Part shown: one piece after another, positions 45,431 to 58,117 of the stretch
Layout: each line of letters starts with the position of its first letter
How positions within the stretch are numbered: position 1 is the stretch's first letter
DNA from: Cyathus striatus
Taxonomy: Eukaryota > Basidiomycota > Agaricomycetes > Agaricales > Nidulariaceae
Length of the DNA stretch: 64,000 bases
Assembly: GCA_025738555.1 (NCBI GenBank)
Contig: JAOVFP010000005.1
Span: 682,001 to 746,000, forward strand
Direction of reading: 5' to 3'
Program-made: the position numbers and the translations under genes
The notes under the pieces: generated by a model
What the model was told of the DNA's origin: nothing
Databases searched by the model: none
The model's input: only the letters and a program-made list of their open reading frames with translations

Positions 45431-47344
45431 TGCATGTTTTTCCCACTGGGTTTTTTTTCATGAGGGTTTTGATGCACCCATGCTGCTAGTGTAGCCTGTA
45501 GCCCATTTTTCTTCAATTTCGTCTACTTCTCACTTTTTCCCTTTCTTCACTCTATTTCTCATTCGTCTGCTTTTTTTATTGTATCTTTATCTTTGTGTAT
45601 ATTGTACATGGTGCTATGTGTTAATGTAACCTTTTCTCAGTGCCGGGGCGGCCAACTTCAGCGGTTGGCGCCTCCCCCTCTGCTACTCTAACCGTTCATC
45701 CCAGCGAGAGTCTTCCGATTTGCTTGTATACTACGTATTTGTCAGTGCTACACAAGAAGATACGATCTGAGCTAATGTGCTATGACGCTCCGTTTGATCA
45801 AAAATTACCGTGCCGTAGTTCGGTTGCCGTGTACTGTAACATTTGAGATTTCGGTTTTTTTAAGCCAATTCTTATGTTTAAATATTAATATGTATTCTAT
45901 GGTGTACATACACTATTTTGATGAGGATATACATCAAGGAAGTCTCTTTTACACAACTTTTATACGGTGTTTTGCACAAGTTCGCATGCGAAGGTTATTT
46001 TCCCACGCTTACTCTGTGTATGGAGACTCTTCAATAATACTTGCTAGTGAGTAAGATACATGCATAGATATTATAAAAATGAGTTAATGCACTTATATAG
46101 TGTACATAGAGGCTTATGCATGTCAAATTTCGAACACATTCCATCTTTATTAGGTCAATCAACCTAGAGAGGTGACTAAAATGTCAGAATGTCGGTGGGC
46201 TATTTATTAGCATTATTAGTACAGAAAACCTGACTTTAGAATGGCTAAAAAATATGTAGTGTATAACTCGCTATTTATGGAATTCATAAGGTGTAAATTA
46301 CCTATAATAGAAGTTTAGTCAATGTTGCAACAACGTTGTTGAAGTATTCGCGCATTGAGAGAGCATGGGAAACCAACCTTGTGTATGAGAAACAACGTGA
46401 AAAGAGACACTTTTATGGCAACTTGATAGGTTAAGGCTCTTTCTAATATTTTATACATACCATTAACTATATACCAATGTCGATAATATAAGAATAACGG
46501 GGGAAAATCTCGAAATGCCCAATGCTATGGCAAACGGCAACTGAACTACGACACAGTGATTTTTGATCAAACAGAGCATCATAGTATGCTAGTAGGATCT
46601 ACTAGTATATCCTTAAAAAGGATAAGATTCTATGCATGCCTGCATAACGTTATCATGAGTCCGTTCAACCGAGGAGTTCTAAGGTGCTAGAAGGGGTGAT
46701 TAGTAATGGAAATATGACGATGGGAGCGCAGCATGATAGAAGAACTTCGAAATGAAGTTCAAGCACGAAAACTTGATGGATTTTCGAAAATGAAATAGTA
46801 AAACGGAAGACAAGAGAGCTGATAATAACTTAAAGACACAAATAGAAACACAAATAGAGACTACAAGAGGAAAAAAATTTACTGAGTTAAGGGGGAGTAT
46901 GTACATGGATTATATATAAAAGTAGAATAAGGAGGTTGCTTAATGAGGAATGGTTTGTAGAACGGAAAATAAGTTTGTCTGAATTGTAGATTGTGCAAGG
47001 AATAATGTATGATATGAAATGGTGAGAGTAGCGATGAATTGAAGAGAGAGACTTGGGGACAATGACACGCACTTGGTTACGCTAGTTGCAGTATTCAGCA
47101 GGCCTTATTTGTGCGCGATGCCGACAATTTTGAGTCCTGTTGAGTCATAGTGGTGTTCTAGGCGATGCACGAGTGTCAGCGTTGAAGGAAGTCTACGGGA
47201 GGGACAAGGGAGAGGGGGAGAGCAAACACAAATAGTGCGTTGATGCGAGCGTGGTTAGATTTGATAGTGTTATTAAGGTGTGAAGCTTTGTAGTGCAGGC
47301 GAAACACCCGCTCTACAGCCAAACCACAACTCACTGGTAATGTA
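45431..47344. other. AT-rich, no gene seen
   Basis: Frames up to 90 codons have no recognisable domain or exon continuity. A spacer between kinase copies. Confidence 0.5.
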
Positions 47345-47545
47345 TAGCTATTTACTTACAATACATAACTATAAGAATGCTTACCCACTACCACCTTTCC
47401 TCAATTTATTCTATCCAACTCGCCACCGAATTTCTTGACCCGAGCATACATATCTAAGCGAAGGCGTAAGCGATCTGCCGAGCAGCCGATGTTCGGAGCA
47501 CAAAATATGTTGATGCTTCTGAGCATGGTGCTCCAGGTTTCCATA
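47345..47545 (-). repeat. Inverted duplication, right copy
   Basis: Minus-strand copy of 44683-44870. It encodes the same METWSTMLRSINIFC start and an early stop. It ends about 5 bp before kinase homology begins at 47551, so the breakpoint of the truncated kinase and the end of the repeat coincide. Confidence 0.75.
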
Positions 47546-47550
47546 CTTCT

Positions 47551-48240
47551 GTGCCAGAAACGGAGCGGGGCCGGTTCCCTTATCCAACTTCGTACCAACC
47601 TCTCGGCGGTACTGTTAGTACAGTTGAGACAACTTTCAAATACGTCGAGACCTTGCCTGAAAGTTCGACGGCTCTAGGATTTATGGGACAGACGACAGAC
47701 AGTCACGCACCAAATCTGATTATCAAATTTGTTCGCCGCTACGGAACGAATGTACACAGGTGGCTGGAAGAAAAAGGATTGGCACCCAAATTGCTTGGGA
47801 TGAAGAAATTCCCTGGAGGATGGATTATGGTCGTTATGGAACTTCTATCCGAATTGAAATGGAGGAACTTACATGATTACACTCGACTTCGTGGCGTGTT
47901 TGACGGGTCTGGTCTAATGAAAGTGATTCACGACGCTCTTGAAGACTTACATAATAACGGCATGGTTCATGGTGATATTCGGGACGTCAACATCATGGTG
48001 GGTATTCATCAAGAAATTCCGACTATAATGAAGTTTATTGACTTTGATTGGGCGGGATCAGTCGGAGAGGTTACTTACCCGCCATTCGTAAATAAGGCTT
48101 CAGATTTAAAGCGACCAGAAGCGGTTTCCTATGGTGTAGATATTGTGCCTGCTCATGATATGTGTAATACCACAGAGGTTCAACGAGAGGTTTACGTCAA
48201 ACCAAGGCGTGATACACGGTGTGAGAAGGTCTTAGGTTAA
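47551..48240 (+). pseudogene. Second truncated Crinkler-linked kinase paralogue
   Basis: About 229 codons aligned to the kinase-like part of 34337-36688 from FPYPTSYQPLGG onwards. There is no ATG at the start of homology. IIKFVRRYGTN, HGDIRDVNIM and FIDFDWAG are kept, so the active-site residues survive in this piece. The last 25 codons (after DIVPAHDM) diverge from the other copies. 48241-48740 shows no gene. Confidence 0.65.
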
Positions 48241-48570
48241 TAAATGAGTGCTTAGAATGTCTCGATTCAAGCTTGTCCTTACTATACAAATTATAACTAC
48301 TTAAATACTCTTTTACTATCTATTTACTATCTGTTTACTATCTATCTAAATATGTACCGTGAACGAATTACCCTTCGTTATTATCACCATGTGCATCGCT
48401 TACTCTTGTGTGATCTCTGAGAGGGTTAAGGAACAGATCACATAATGCATACGATGAGTAAGTGAGGAGATAGACAAAGGAAGGTGAAACGACTCCGAGA
48501 GGTGAGCGCATCACTGATGCGCGTTCTAGGAGTGTCTAAAGATAGAATAGCGCAGAATACTATATTTACC

Positions 48571-48631
48571 GTTGACGGGATGTCCAAGGTTCAAATCATT
48601 TTCGGATCCGACTTCGCTTACTCAGCTTCAG
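48571..48631 (+). repeat. 61-bp dispersed repeat, copy 1 (copy 2 at 57656-57716, inverted)
   Basis: GTTGACGGGATGTCCAAGGT...CTCAGCTTCAG is repeated in reverse orientation at 57656-57716 with about four differences. The core AAGGTTCAAATCAT resembles a tRNA B box, so a tRNA-derived SINE is possible. Confidence 0.6.
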
Positions 48632-48739
48632 TGCACCGGCGACTGGTGACTGGTTGACCGCTCTCCCTGCAACTCATCATATCCGATCCCACACAAATCC
48701 CCCCCTCTTCAAGCTTCAACCTTTCTTTCGTACTCATAT

Positions 48740-49420
48740 GCTAGGGTGCTGGTGATAATATTGGAGCTGTATCCCTCAAGAGTGGATGGGCTTGATGCCC
48801 TTATTGATTTTCTGCGCTACTGGATTGGTCTCTTGCTGAACAGAGGTACCAGAGCTGTACCCACCCTCGATGTGGACTTCAAGAGCAGGTGGCTTGATGC
48901 CCTTGGTGACCTTGTGTGCTACCATGTGGCAATGTAGGTGGCGGAGAAGAGAGAGGGGTGGTCTTGAGATTGCTTATTGGGCACCAGAGCCTGGCAGAGC
49001 GGTTTGAGAGGAGGGAGAGGGAGATGTTTTCTGGGGCTAAGTGGGGTTGAGCTGTGCATTGTGGGTTCCTCTTCTAGTGTCTTATCCCTCCAGCTCAAAA
49101 GGTTATATAGAGCCATTACAGACCTGGAGGCAAAGATCAGCAGCGAGAACACCACTGATGAACTCGATGATGGATGAAATAGCGCCGGTTCATGCTCAAA
49201 GACAAGGAAGTCGAAAATGAAGATCTCGAGAGGGAAAAATGGCGAAAGCGAATCGACGATCATGAAAAGTGTGTACATAGGCTATTCATTTTTTTTAAAC
49301 TTGTCATTAACAATTGCATAGTCTCACCGAGTCAGTTCACAATCTCCTTGAGATATCGCTTGTTCCCGCCATCCTCGCCTCTGTGAACTATCCCCACCAA
49401 GTACAATATTATTGTTTGAT
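48740..49420 (+). pseudogene. Rearranged fragments resembling an EST1/SMG7-like protein
   Basis: Two coding-like pieces, LQLKRLYRAITDLEAKISSE (49092-49177) and MLKDKEVENEDLEREKWRKRI followed after an intron by SVHNLLEISLVPA, recall fungal Est1-like proteins. DFKSRWLDALGDLVCYHVAM (about 48876-48937) recalls a part that should come later in that protein but lies upstream here, so the locus is scrambled. Recognition is from memory of the family and is weak. 49421-50376 holds short frames only (one, 49465-49695, ends ELPKVDTLKSVSDAIL) and a 10-bp inverted repeat TGGCACCATT/AATGGTGCCA near 50190-50255. Confidence 0.3.
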
Positions 49421-50376
49421 TATAGACCTTTTCATTTTCCAAACCCCTCAAATCCCTTCGGCATGTGTCCTCTTCACCCATTGCCAATGCAGATCAAGGC
49501 AGACTGATGACCAAGGCTGTTTCAGAGGCAGCAGGTGAATCACTGCATACCACAGATGACGGCCGGGAGCTCCCCAAAGTTGATACGCTGAAAAGTGTCA
49601 GCGATGCCATACTGTGGGTACCGACAACAGCCCATACCCAGTGTCGGTATTGTGCCACAAAGTTGTTGGAGATTGTGCCGGCTCATCTGAAGTAGAGGAT
49701 GGTTGCATGCGATTAGTACGGTGCTTGACTGGCAGATTGCATCATTACCTCGGTTTGTTCTCCAATTGGTGGGGGGGGGGTTGAATCGGAAGAGCTCAGA
49801 GGCATTTATCTTCGTGTCAAGAGGTTTGTTCTTCCTAATGTTTTCTTGTTTTCTTTCAATTCTGACAAGAATTTTCTTAGTATTATGACCACTTTAAACC
49901 CCTTCCCTACTGCTTGCGAGTCTGTCTTGCCCATTTGGTCTCTCGCTGTGCTCTACAGTACCAAGCAATCCACCTCTTTTACGGCTTAATCCTTACCACG
50001 CACAACTAACCTCGAGCCTTAAGTCTTTCTGAAGAGCGTCAAACTTTCAAGTTACTCAAGAAATATTCAATTAAAAGCTAAGTTTTCGTCAACGTTACAA
50101 ACTAACACTGTTTCCTGTTTCTAGTTCTGTGGCCAACGAAGAAGGATAACGCTCGCTAAGCGTTCCTCAACTCATTCTTCCACACCATCTGGCACCATTT
50201 ATTATTATGAAGATGTTGCTCCTCAACCATGCATTCACTCCACTCAATGGTGCCACACTTATCTCAATGCTCAGCACGCAGAATAGATTGATGTATATGT
50301 ATTTGATACTCTCTGAGAATTTGCACTGTATGTAAAGCTCTGGATATAGTCAATATAGTAGCTACTTATGGATTAG

Positions 50377-52005
50377 TTAACCCTCCATTTCCTTCGACAT
50401 TAGCTCAAAGACTGTCCATGCAGAGTGGAAAGTAATCTCAGGTCCCCCAATTGTTTGATAAGGAATGCTTGCCATTTGAGCGAAGTCATGACTGTACCAA
50501 CATAAATGTTGATCTCGGGGCCCTACTTCTTCTTCAAGGGCATGTCTTGCTTCTTCTTGGGCTTCCTCAGGTACCGGAATTAGACACTTCAAGCCACCAA
50601 ATTCCTCAGGGTGCTCTAGAGCATCAATTGGTACATGACCGGATGGCATCAATTTGGCTTGTTGAGACCGAACATGATGTTGATTCCAATAAGTTCGAAA
50701 ATTATCAAGTTCCTCCTGAATTATGGGGATAAATACCCAGTAAAAGAGATCACTAAAAGTATCATTAGTAGTTACACAATGAAGGTTATGATACTAGCAG
50801 GAAAATTACGCACTGATGAAGCACACTATGTGATTTAAATATGTACTGATCCTTTCCTTGAAGGATCAAATCTCTCAAGTTCACTCCAAGCTTATCCTTT
50901 AACCTGCACCAGAAAGATTCAATGACAATGTTGTGCACACTTTTCATTGAGATGACACCTGGAAAGATGTCGGAATCAATTTCAGGGGAATAGACATCCC
51001 TAGATGATAGGATAAAACTCATTATGAGCACTGAGAACAAGATATAGCAATTTCTGCTCACCGAAATGCAACTTGAAATGCATATTGCCAGCCAATTTCT
51101 GACCCTTTATCTGTGGTTAATTGCACACCAATTCCTATAAAACATTATTCCTCTTGATGCTGTCAACAGAAAAAGTTAAATATCAGCACACCTCCAATTT
51201 CATGAACCAAATCCAAGAATATGTGGCCTAGTGCTGCTGCAGAGCGCGAGTTGGGGAGCAAAGTAAGTTTCAAGAGTGTACCTGACCACTTGTCCCTGTA
51301 TCTGTATATTCCCAGACTAATATCTCCCATCTGAAGAGCTTGTGCATTTAGCTTGTCATGTCCATCGGCAGATATCTCATGGAATGGGCCAGCAGAGTCA
51401 AGAGCTTGACGTACAATCTTCCCAGATCTCTTTCCAGGAAAACGATGATCAAATCCATCTGGTGCATATTCTAGCATAATTTCATGAACTTTGTCACTTC
51501 ATGCTTTCAAGTAAGTAAAATTTGAACATAACATACTATATGTTGACTTACCGAGAAACCATTATCAAGCAATCTTTAAGCTTTGCTTTCACAAATGCAG
51601 GTCCATTATTTTGCAAAAGATCCTTTTCAATCTCTTCTACAACAGCTGCCTTGATTTGTTGCATGTTTTTCCGAGGGCGTCGCACAGTGGGTATGTCAAA
51701 TTTACGTTCCAATGCATGAAGTGTGCTCTTCCTGTCTCAATAGCAATGAGCATTAAAATCTGAGTTATTATTCAAGCTTACTCAATTGTGAGGCCAGTAT
51801 CTCGTTGAAGTCTGGAAAGCTTCTCCTTTACCTGGAGACCACGCATTGCATACTCAAGAAGTTTATCCTTTAGGTCAGGAGGGTCTGTAGTAGAAATGCA
51901 GCGCAGGTAAGTTATTTGATTTTGCAGTGATACATCATATATTTGAATGCACCTACAGTTCTTCTTTCCCCACCCATTATTTCCAGCAGGGTTTGGCATT
52001 GACAA
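50377..52005 (-). CDS. Integrase-core-like (rve-type DDE) protein, 423 residues
   Basis: Exons 52005-51957, 51884-51782, 51731-51552, 51496-51192, 51134-51062, 50999-50814 and 50752-50377 sum to 1,272 nt with no stop. The N-terminal part is helical with a basic HTH-like stretch (FDIPTVRRPRKNM). The core has SADGHDKLNAQALQM, then LTTDKGSEIGWQ and HNIVIESFWCRLKDKLGVNL. The acidic residues in these three motifs are in D, D, E order, as in retroviral-type integrase cores. The end has YWNQHHVRSQQ and MPSGHVPIDALEHPEEFGG, a pattern shared by a family of stand-alone integrase-like genes in Agaricomycetes. It is divergent from the alpha-kinase gene across 562 bp. No terminal repeats were found around the pair. 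Confidence 0.75.
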
Positions 52006-52567
52006 TTATAAGTTCAGGATTTCAGCTTTGTTGTGTTGTACTACCGGTGCATATTTAACTAATGACAAGTGTGTAAATAGCCAGACATTCTCTAAAATCT
52101 GAAGTCTGGTTCCGAGCCGATTTAGGTGTGCTGTAGCCTATTAGTTTACTTCATCTGTTGCTTACCGTTCATCTAGTTTAAACTTTTACTGTCACAAATT
52201 CAATAAATCAGCTGTAAATTGACCAACAACGTAAATAGAGATCTATTGGATCAACACCAGCCAGAAGAGACAGGCCCTGTAAGTATACGTATTGCTATTT
52301 CATTGGTTCCTACTACAAACTTAGATGGCTATGGAGCTCTTAGGCGACAACTGAAGTACTTGAGGTCTTTTCTAGCCCAAACTGTTTGACGTACTGGCCT
52401 GTCTAACTTAATTTCATAGTCCATTTTTTTCGGGATTGGTTTTATATATATATATATATATATCTGGGCTGCAGGTGATGGTGTTCGAGTCACTCCACTA
52501 CTGTGAAACATATCACATTTCCTTTTGGTATTGACTCAAAGTCAACCACTCATTTCATACCTTCTGC
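52006..52567. promoter_or_regulatory. Shared divergent promoter region, integrase-like and alpha-kinase genes
   Basis: 562 bp between two divergently transcribed intact genes. It contains a (TA)n run at about 52443-52464 and no open frame. A bidirectional control role is inferred from position only. Confidence 0.35.
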
Positions 52568-55342
52568 ATGTCTGATTGTTGCGATGGCTGTGGAAAAGCC
52601 TTTCCATTGTTGACAATGCTGGCTGATCAGCAGTGTCCAAAATGTGAGAAGCTTGCAAAGTACCTACATGGTTCAGAGGAATACAATGAAGTCATTGTGA
52701 GTACTCCTATTTCTCTCCTTCCAGTATTTCATAAACTTTGATTATTATTTCAGAAATGGTTGCAGTGCATTTCCTGTGGCAAGTCATTTCGGAATATGCA
52801 GCACTCACAAGGTTCTCAAAACTGCGGAGCTCTGAACTGTATTTCAGCCACCCAGTGTAAGTGTTTCAGTTTCTAAATTTTGTAATGGCTAAATTAAAAG
52901 GCTTATTAACATATCTTTACAGCTTCTGTTGGTATACCGAGTGCTAATGTACTCAGTTCTAACACCATCAATATCACACCACCAGTACACTCTGCCCTGC
53001 CACCAGATAGCCATGCTGTACGAGCAGCTGCATTGCGTGATCGACTTAAAATTGCAACACCCTCTCAATCTTCTAGCCAAAATATTCCATTGAGTACAGC
53101 CACAATTCAACGACATGAGCTCCCAAAGAGCCCTTCTGGACGGGGTTTACAGGAGCATGAAGTTGATATTGCTTGGAAGGTGAGCATGCGGTAGTTATCT
53201 AAGCTTATTCATTATAATGGTTAAACCAATAAACTATGTTCACAAAGTATCGACGGAGCACCTCTAGCAAGTTTGAAGCTACCTTGGGGACAGGTTATAG
53301 TTCATACAAGATGTCAGAATATCTTACAGGCGAGTCCATCAGTACTGTCTCCTGTTCTACTAATTTACTCATAGTACCACCTTTATTAGATGTACAAGCT
53401 GATATTCTCATTCGCTTGAATGATAACTGGATCAAAAATGAAACTCTACCACTAACAATGTAAGTTGTTTATTGTTCTCGTGTTCTTGGCACCTTTTTGT
53501 TTTACTTAGTTTATATAATTAATCATGTTAATATTATCAGGGAAGAGATTAGCCTTCGCTTTATAGGAAACAAGTTATTGGAGAATGGGACCGCAACAAT
53601 GAACCTTTCCGAATTTGTTCAACACTACTCGGCAACAGCAAGGAAGTTTTGTTTTTATCTTGAAGAGGTATTCCCGGAACAAAAGAAGAAAAAGCTGAAG
53701 AATCACCAGACTCTTATTTGTTTTGAAGTTCTTATACATATGGATCTTGTGAGTTCTGAGCATTGAATATATATTTTAAACTTACATATTACATGCCTAG
53801 TACAAGAAAAGGTTAAAATATTCACAGGGGGAGAATGAGAGTGCAAATTTAATGATGAAATCAACTCTCCAAAGTGTATCAGGCAAGCATGCACGCACTG
53901 ATTCATTTAGTTCAGATGAACAGTATGGACAAGTTTCAAAGCATCGAAAATTATCTGGTAGTAAGTACTCTACTTGATTTGTGGAGAGGTTACTAGGTGT
54001 TCATCTATGATATCTAATATTTTGATGATGTAGACCATTCTCATAACAACCCTCTCCTTTCTTCCACATATCGGCTCTCAGCGCGCCAAGAACTCACTTC
54101 TATAAACAAGACTTCTAGTGTTACACTAGCAAAAATTATTTGCATGACAGATTCCATTTCTGGAATGACAAGTTTCCACAGAGTCAACAAAACAATCTCT
54201 GGTCTCCTTAGTAACAAGTCATTCTCCAAAGGAACGATGAAGTGTGCATTTGAGGTATGGCTTCTGGGAGTTGACTTTTATATACCAGCGCTAATGCATC
54301 TTTAGCTTGTAATATCTGACGAGTTGTCGAAGTCATCTGGCCTCTATGTTGCAAAATGTTTCTTTCGACTTGCTGACAGTGAAGACTCTAGAAACCTTGA
54401 TGACATGAGCCCTGACTTCGATGCACATTCACATAATATACAGATTCAAGCTGAATGCTCACATTTGGCGATAGGTAAATGGTTTCTTAATGCATTTTAT
54501 GAGTTGTGTCATACCCAAGGTGTCGATGTTGATGAGTGTAAGCCACTAAGCACATACAATTTGTTTTCTCCCTAAGCATTGACCGAACTTTATCATTTCA
54601 GGTATTATGTTCTCAGATGGATATCTTGCACAGGAACTGGATGAGCCTTGGAGTCCAGCTTCAGGGATGAGCCAGTTTGAAACAGAAGGGATTATGTGGC
54701 TTGTGGAGAAGCACCGCTCCACTACAGTTATCCGCTTTAGTGGAACACTGGAACATCCATCGTCAAAAAAGGACCTCCGCAGTTCCACCATCTATGCATT
54801 TGCTCATTTCGCATATGGGTTCAGCAACTCCACTGTGGTATTTGCTGATCTTCAAGGTACTATCAATTCCATTTGCAACATCATGATGTGATTTCTCTTT
54901 GCTTATTTCATTTCTATTTACCAGGGACTCCATCTCGAGTGAAGGGCCGTGATGGGTTAATACTTTTCGACCCCATGACCCACACAGCTGATAGGTAAGA
55001 CTTCTCTCTCTCTCACCATTTTACACTTAATCTTACTGTAATACCAGAAAATCTGGTATTGGTGACTTCGGTGAATGTGGAATAGTTACATTTATTCACA
55101 ATCATGTTTGTGGATATATCTGCATACGTCTTGGACTTGACAAATCTGCTCCTTTAGATGAAAGAAACCACAGAAAGATTGCAGTACAGGGAAAATCAAG
55201 TCAAAGCGATTCCGAGGGGGATGGGGATGCTAGTTCAGAAGAGGGCAGCTTCATGAATGAAGATCATGTTCCCGAATCAGTCAATGATGGCACTGCTCAG
55301 CCTCCACATAATGAAGGCCCCTCATCTACAGAAGATAAGTAG
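52568..55342 (+). CDS. Alpha-kinase-like protein with N-terminal zinc-ribbon cysteines, 704 residues
   Basis: Eleven exons (52568-52696, 52754-52856, 52923-53179, 53248-53459, 53541-53748, 53828-53960, 54034-54254, 54306-54537, 54602-54856, 54925-54994, 55048-55342) sum to 2,115 nt with no stop. The N-terminus has three CxxC pairs (CDGCGKAF, CPKCEKL, CISCGKSF), suggesting zinc ribbons. A Ser/Thr-rich linker follows. The C-terminal 330 residues fit the MHCK/EF2K-type alpha-kinase fold: KGTMKCAF, FADLQGTPSRV (family DLQG), LFDPMTHTADR, and GDFGECGIVTFIHNHVCGYICIRLGL-like spacing, in which the family has GNLGxxGI...HxCNxxC. The paired Asn of HxCN is Gly here. An acidic Ser-rich tail ends the protein. 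It is expanded in mushrooms; targets are unknown. Confidence 0.8.
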
Positions 55343-56285
55343 AAGTTATACCACAGTTTACTACATCCAGTATTATTACAATAAGTGTTCTGCTAAATTG
55401 CACTCAATCCATCTATAGAAAGCAAGTCCCTGTAAAGTGATACTCATTTCTGCAGATACAAGAGTTACATTATCTTATAATACGTAGTTTGTCCCTCCTA
55501 TGACCATAATATGATAGCAGTCTTTTCTTTATTCTCACCCTTTCTGCTCATGATTACTGTCTCACTATGCTAGCTGGTTTTCAACAATGGTGAGGAGGGT
55601 GTTATGTTAAAGTTCCAGGCGATGATGAGGAGGTGCCAACATTGTCAGAAACAGGGAGAGAAGGTGTTGTGTTAGTGTCGTGTCCTGGCCAGAGCTACAG
55701 CTGGATTCCGGGAGTCCATCACCACCATCTATTTATTCCTCCACCTGCCAAAGCAATAGCACAAAAGGTGGCCACCAGCCAGAAATTTCGGTGCAGGCTA
55801 ACAAACACAAGGCAACAGGGAAAGGGGATAACCACAGAGTGTTTCCAACACACAAGCCTAGAGCAGTCCCTGTCAATGTACAATATGAGAATGCTATAAT
55901 ATATACAATAATGCCATGATAACTGTGTCATACATCAAATGCAGTTCACCTGTCTTAGCAGGTTATCGAATGTGAGAGCTGTTATATATTTGGCATAAAA
56001 TATGAGAGATTCTTGACGGTCTCAGCCCCAAGATCGTGAGGTGATCAATAAGAGGGCGCGGCAGCACTCACTAGCTGGCGGTACTGGGCATCGGCACCTC
56101 ATTGACATTGTGGAGCCTGTTGACCTCCGCCTCAGTAGACTTCAGTCTGATCTTTGGCTGCTCCTTGATGGTATCAAGATACCTGATGTGAGAGGTAGCT
56201 GAACGGCAAGGCATTAGTGCTTGTCATTATATTTTGGTGTAGAAAGTAACTTACCCTGATCGAGCAAAGAAACTTTGCTGGACTT
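55343..56285. other. No gene recognised
   Basis: Frames of 60-90 codons without domains; the one at 55633-55899 is open but compositionally unremarkable. Confidence 0.45.
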
Positions 56286-56715
56286 CTAGTTTGAAGGGGC
56301 GGAGGTATCCTTGAGGCAAGCATACCCATCCCAGAGCTCGTCACATCTCTTTTGCTCCGATTCAATGCACTGCTTGCAAATGGTCTCACAACACCTATCA
56401 AAAATGGCAAAGATCAGCAACATAGCTCTCATTACGAGACCGAGAGACTTACGAATCAGCACTTCCAGCATTTTCAGAAGGCTGGAAGTCATCATCCTCA
56501 TTGTTGCTTTGGCTCAATATCCTCCTGTGCGCTGCCCTCGCGCTTGTCCTGGTCGCAGGAGCAGCAATGGGGTTAAAGCAATGTGACCTGGGAATAGTCG
56601 CCACAACATAAGGGGTGGAGGCAAGAGGGGAGTGTGTTCCACTGCCGCCACTGTGACGGCCTGGTGCAATACCATTAGATGACATCTCACCAGCATTCGA
56701 ATTGTAGGTTAGCAT
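56286..56715 (-). CDS. Hypothetical two-exon protein, unknown
   Basis: Exon 1 (from 56715 or the inner Met MSSNGIAPGR) encodes a Ser/Gly/Pro-rich region and SQSNNEDDDFQPSENAG. A GTAAGT donor near 56455 and a GATAG acceptor near 56399 join it in frame to CCETICKQCIESEQKRCDEL and a stop at 56286. The layout resembles small disordered proteins found near fungal transposons. It may continue downstream through a GTAAGT at 56255. A second, separate minus frame at 57079-57393 (SYGAHPPYLDHLLRFPIQSV) also looks protein-like. Neither is recognised. Confidence 0.3.
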
Positions 56716-57655
56716 CAGGGAATGCTTGCACCATCAGCTGTGGTAACAAGGCGAAAAAGTACAGAGATCAAGACAATGTCGAATGTCAGCGTCATCAGTA
56801 ATGTTGGCCGGGGGAGGAAGTGAAAACATTGTCAGCGATGATGATAAGGAAGTATTGATGCTAATAGCGGTCCTAGGTTAGGACTCAGCAGCACTGGCAT
56901 GGTACTGACAAAGGCATGCTGTGATTTTGTGTGCACCCCAAGAACAATGTTCCTCCGCCTGTAAAGATGTGGGCACAGCTGTCCCCCCAGTGTGGTGAGA
57001 GGGGTGCCTCCTAATGAGCCAGGAAATTACTCACTAAGTCACCTTTTATGTTGGAGAATCAGAACGTAGCCATAAACATCAAACTTGAACTCCTCTTATT
57101 CCTCTTCGAAGGATTTGCGCCCACTGCATCACAGAAGTGAAAACACAACAAGCGACGGTGTCAGAAGCCAAACGCTCTTCATAAGCCCCACTCCATCTCC
57201 GATACTTTGCCTTAAGCAGTCTCGATACACTTTGGATAGGGAATCGGAGAAGATGGTCCAAATATGGAGGGTGTGCACCATATGAAGGCAGCAGAGATGC
57301 GAAGACCGAGAGTGTTATTCCCGTGAAGCGGATGAGGAGGCCTCCAAAAGTGTGCCAGCTAAGCGAGGTCTGGGAGGATTGTACAATGTGCAATACTAGT
57401 TGCCATTAATAGCATTCCTAACAATGTAATTCAACACCAATAAGTATATGGGTATCAGATGAAATTAAACAAACCACCAAGAGAGCCATCTACACGGTAG
57501 CCTCACCCATCCAAGTTTGACCCAAGCAACACAGAAACACCACCCAGACGGAAGGGGAACTCGTATCATGCACCTGCTTGTTGCTTGTTGAAACACTGAA
57601 AGCTGAGTGCTTGAGCGCTGACTTGAGCGGGCCAGCCCGATCCGATAGTAGCCAG

Positions 57656-57716
57656 CTGAAGCTGAATAAGCAAAGTCGGATCCGAAAATGATTTGAACCT
57701 TGGACATCTCGTCAAC
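57656..57716 (-). repeat. 61-bp dispersed repeat, copy 2
   Basis: Inverted partner of 48571-48631; flanking sequences are unrelated. Confidence 0.6.
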
Positions 57717-58117
57717 CGTACTATATTAGGTAGTTTACATATTGGGTAAACTACGCGCGTCGGTCTGTCCATCACCACAACCCTTACAATATGCATATGT
57801 GTAACAATTTGTTGTACACGGCCAACGGGAGAGCAGTGCTGAGCAGCTGTTTGGAGGAATATATGCTTAGCTTAGAAACGAAGGATTGGCTGAGCACTTC
57901 CACAGGTTAGATCGGGTCTGTTAACCGAATATAAATAGTACTACTTCGGCTGAGCACAGATATGGTGTCGGGAGCATCCGAATGTGCTTATTAATGTCCT
58001 AAATAGTATCTAGCTTAAAGATCGCTTCCTTTCCTTATCATTGATCAGGTTATCTTCAAGCGAGCATCGCTTCCTGAATTGCCGCAGTCATTGTACTCAT
58101 CCCTACCCCTCCCTATC

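Noticed and set aside
52443..52464. TATA box for the alpha-kinase gene
   Set aside because: It is a (TA)n run more than 100 bp from the start codon; equally likely a microsatellite.
50100..55600. Terminal inverted repeats around the integrase/alpha-kinase pair
   Set aside because: Flanks were compared by eye in both orientations; only a local 10-bp inverted repeat near 50190-50255 was found.
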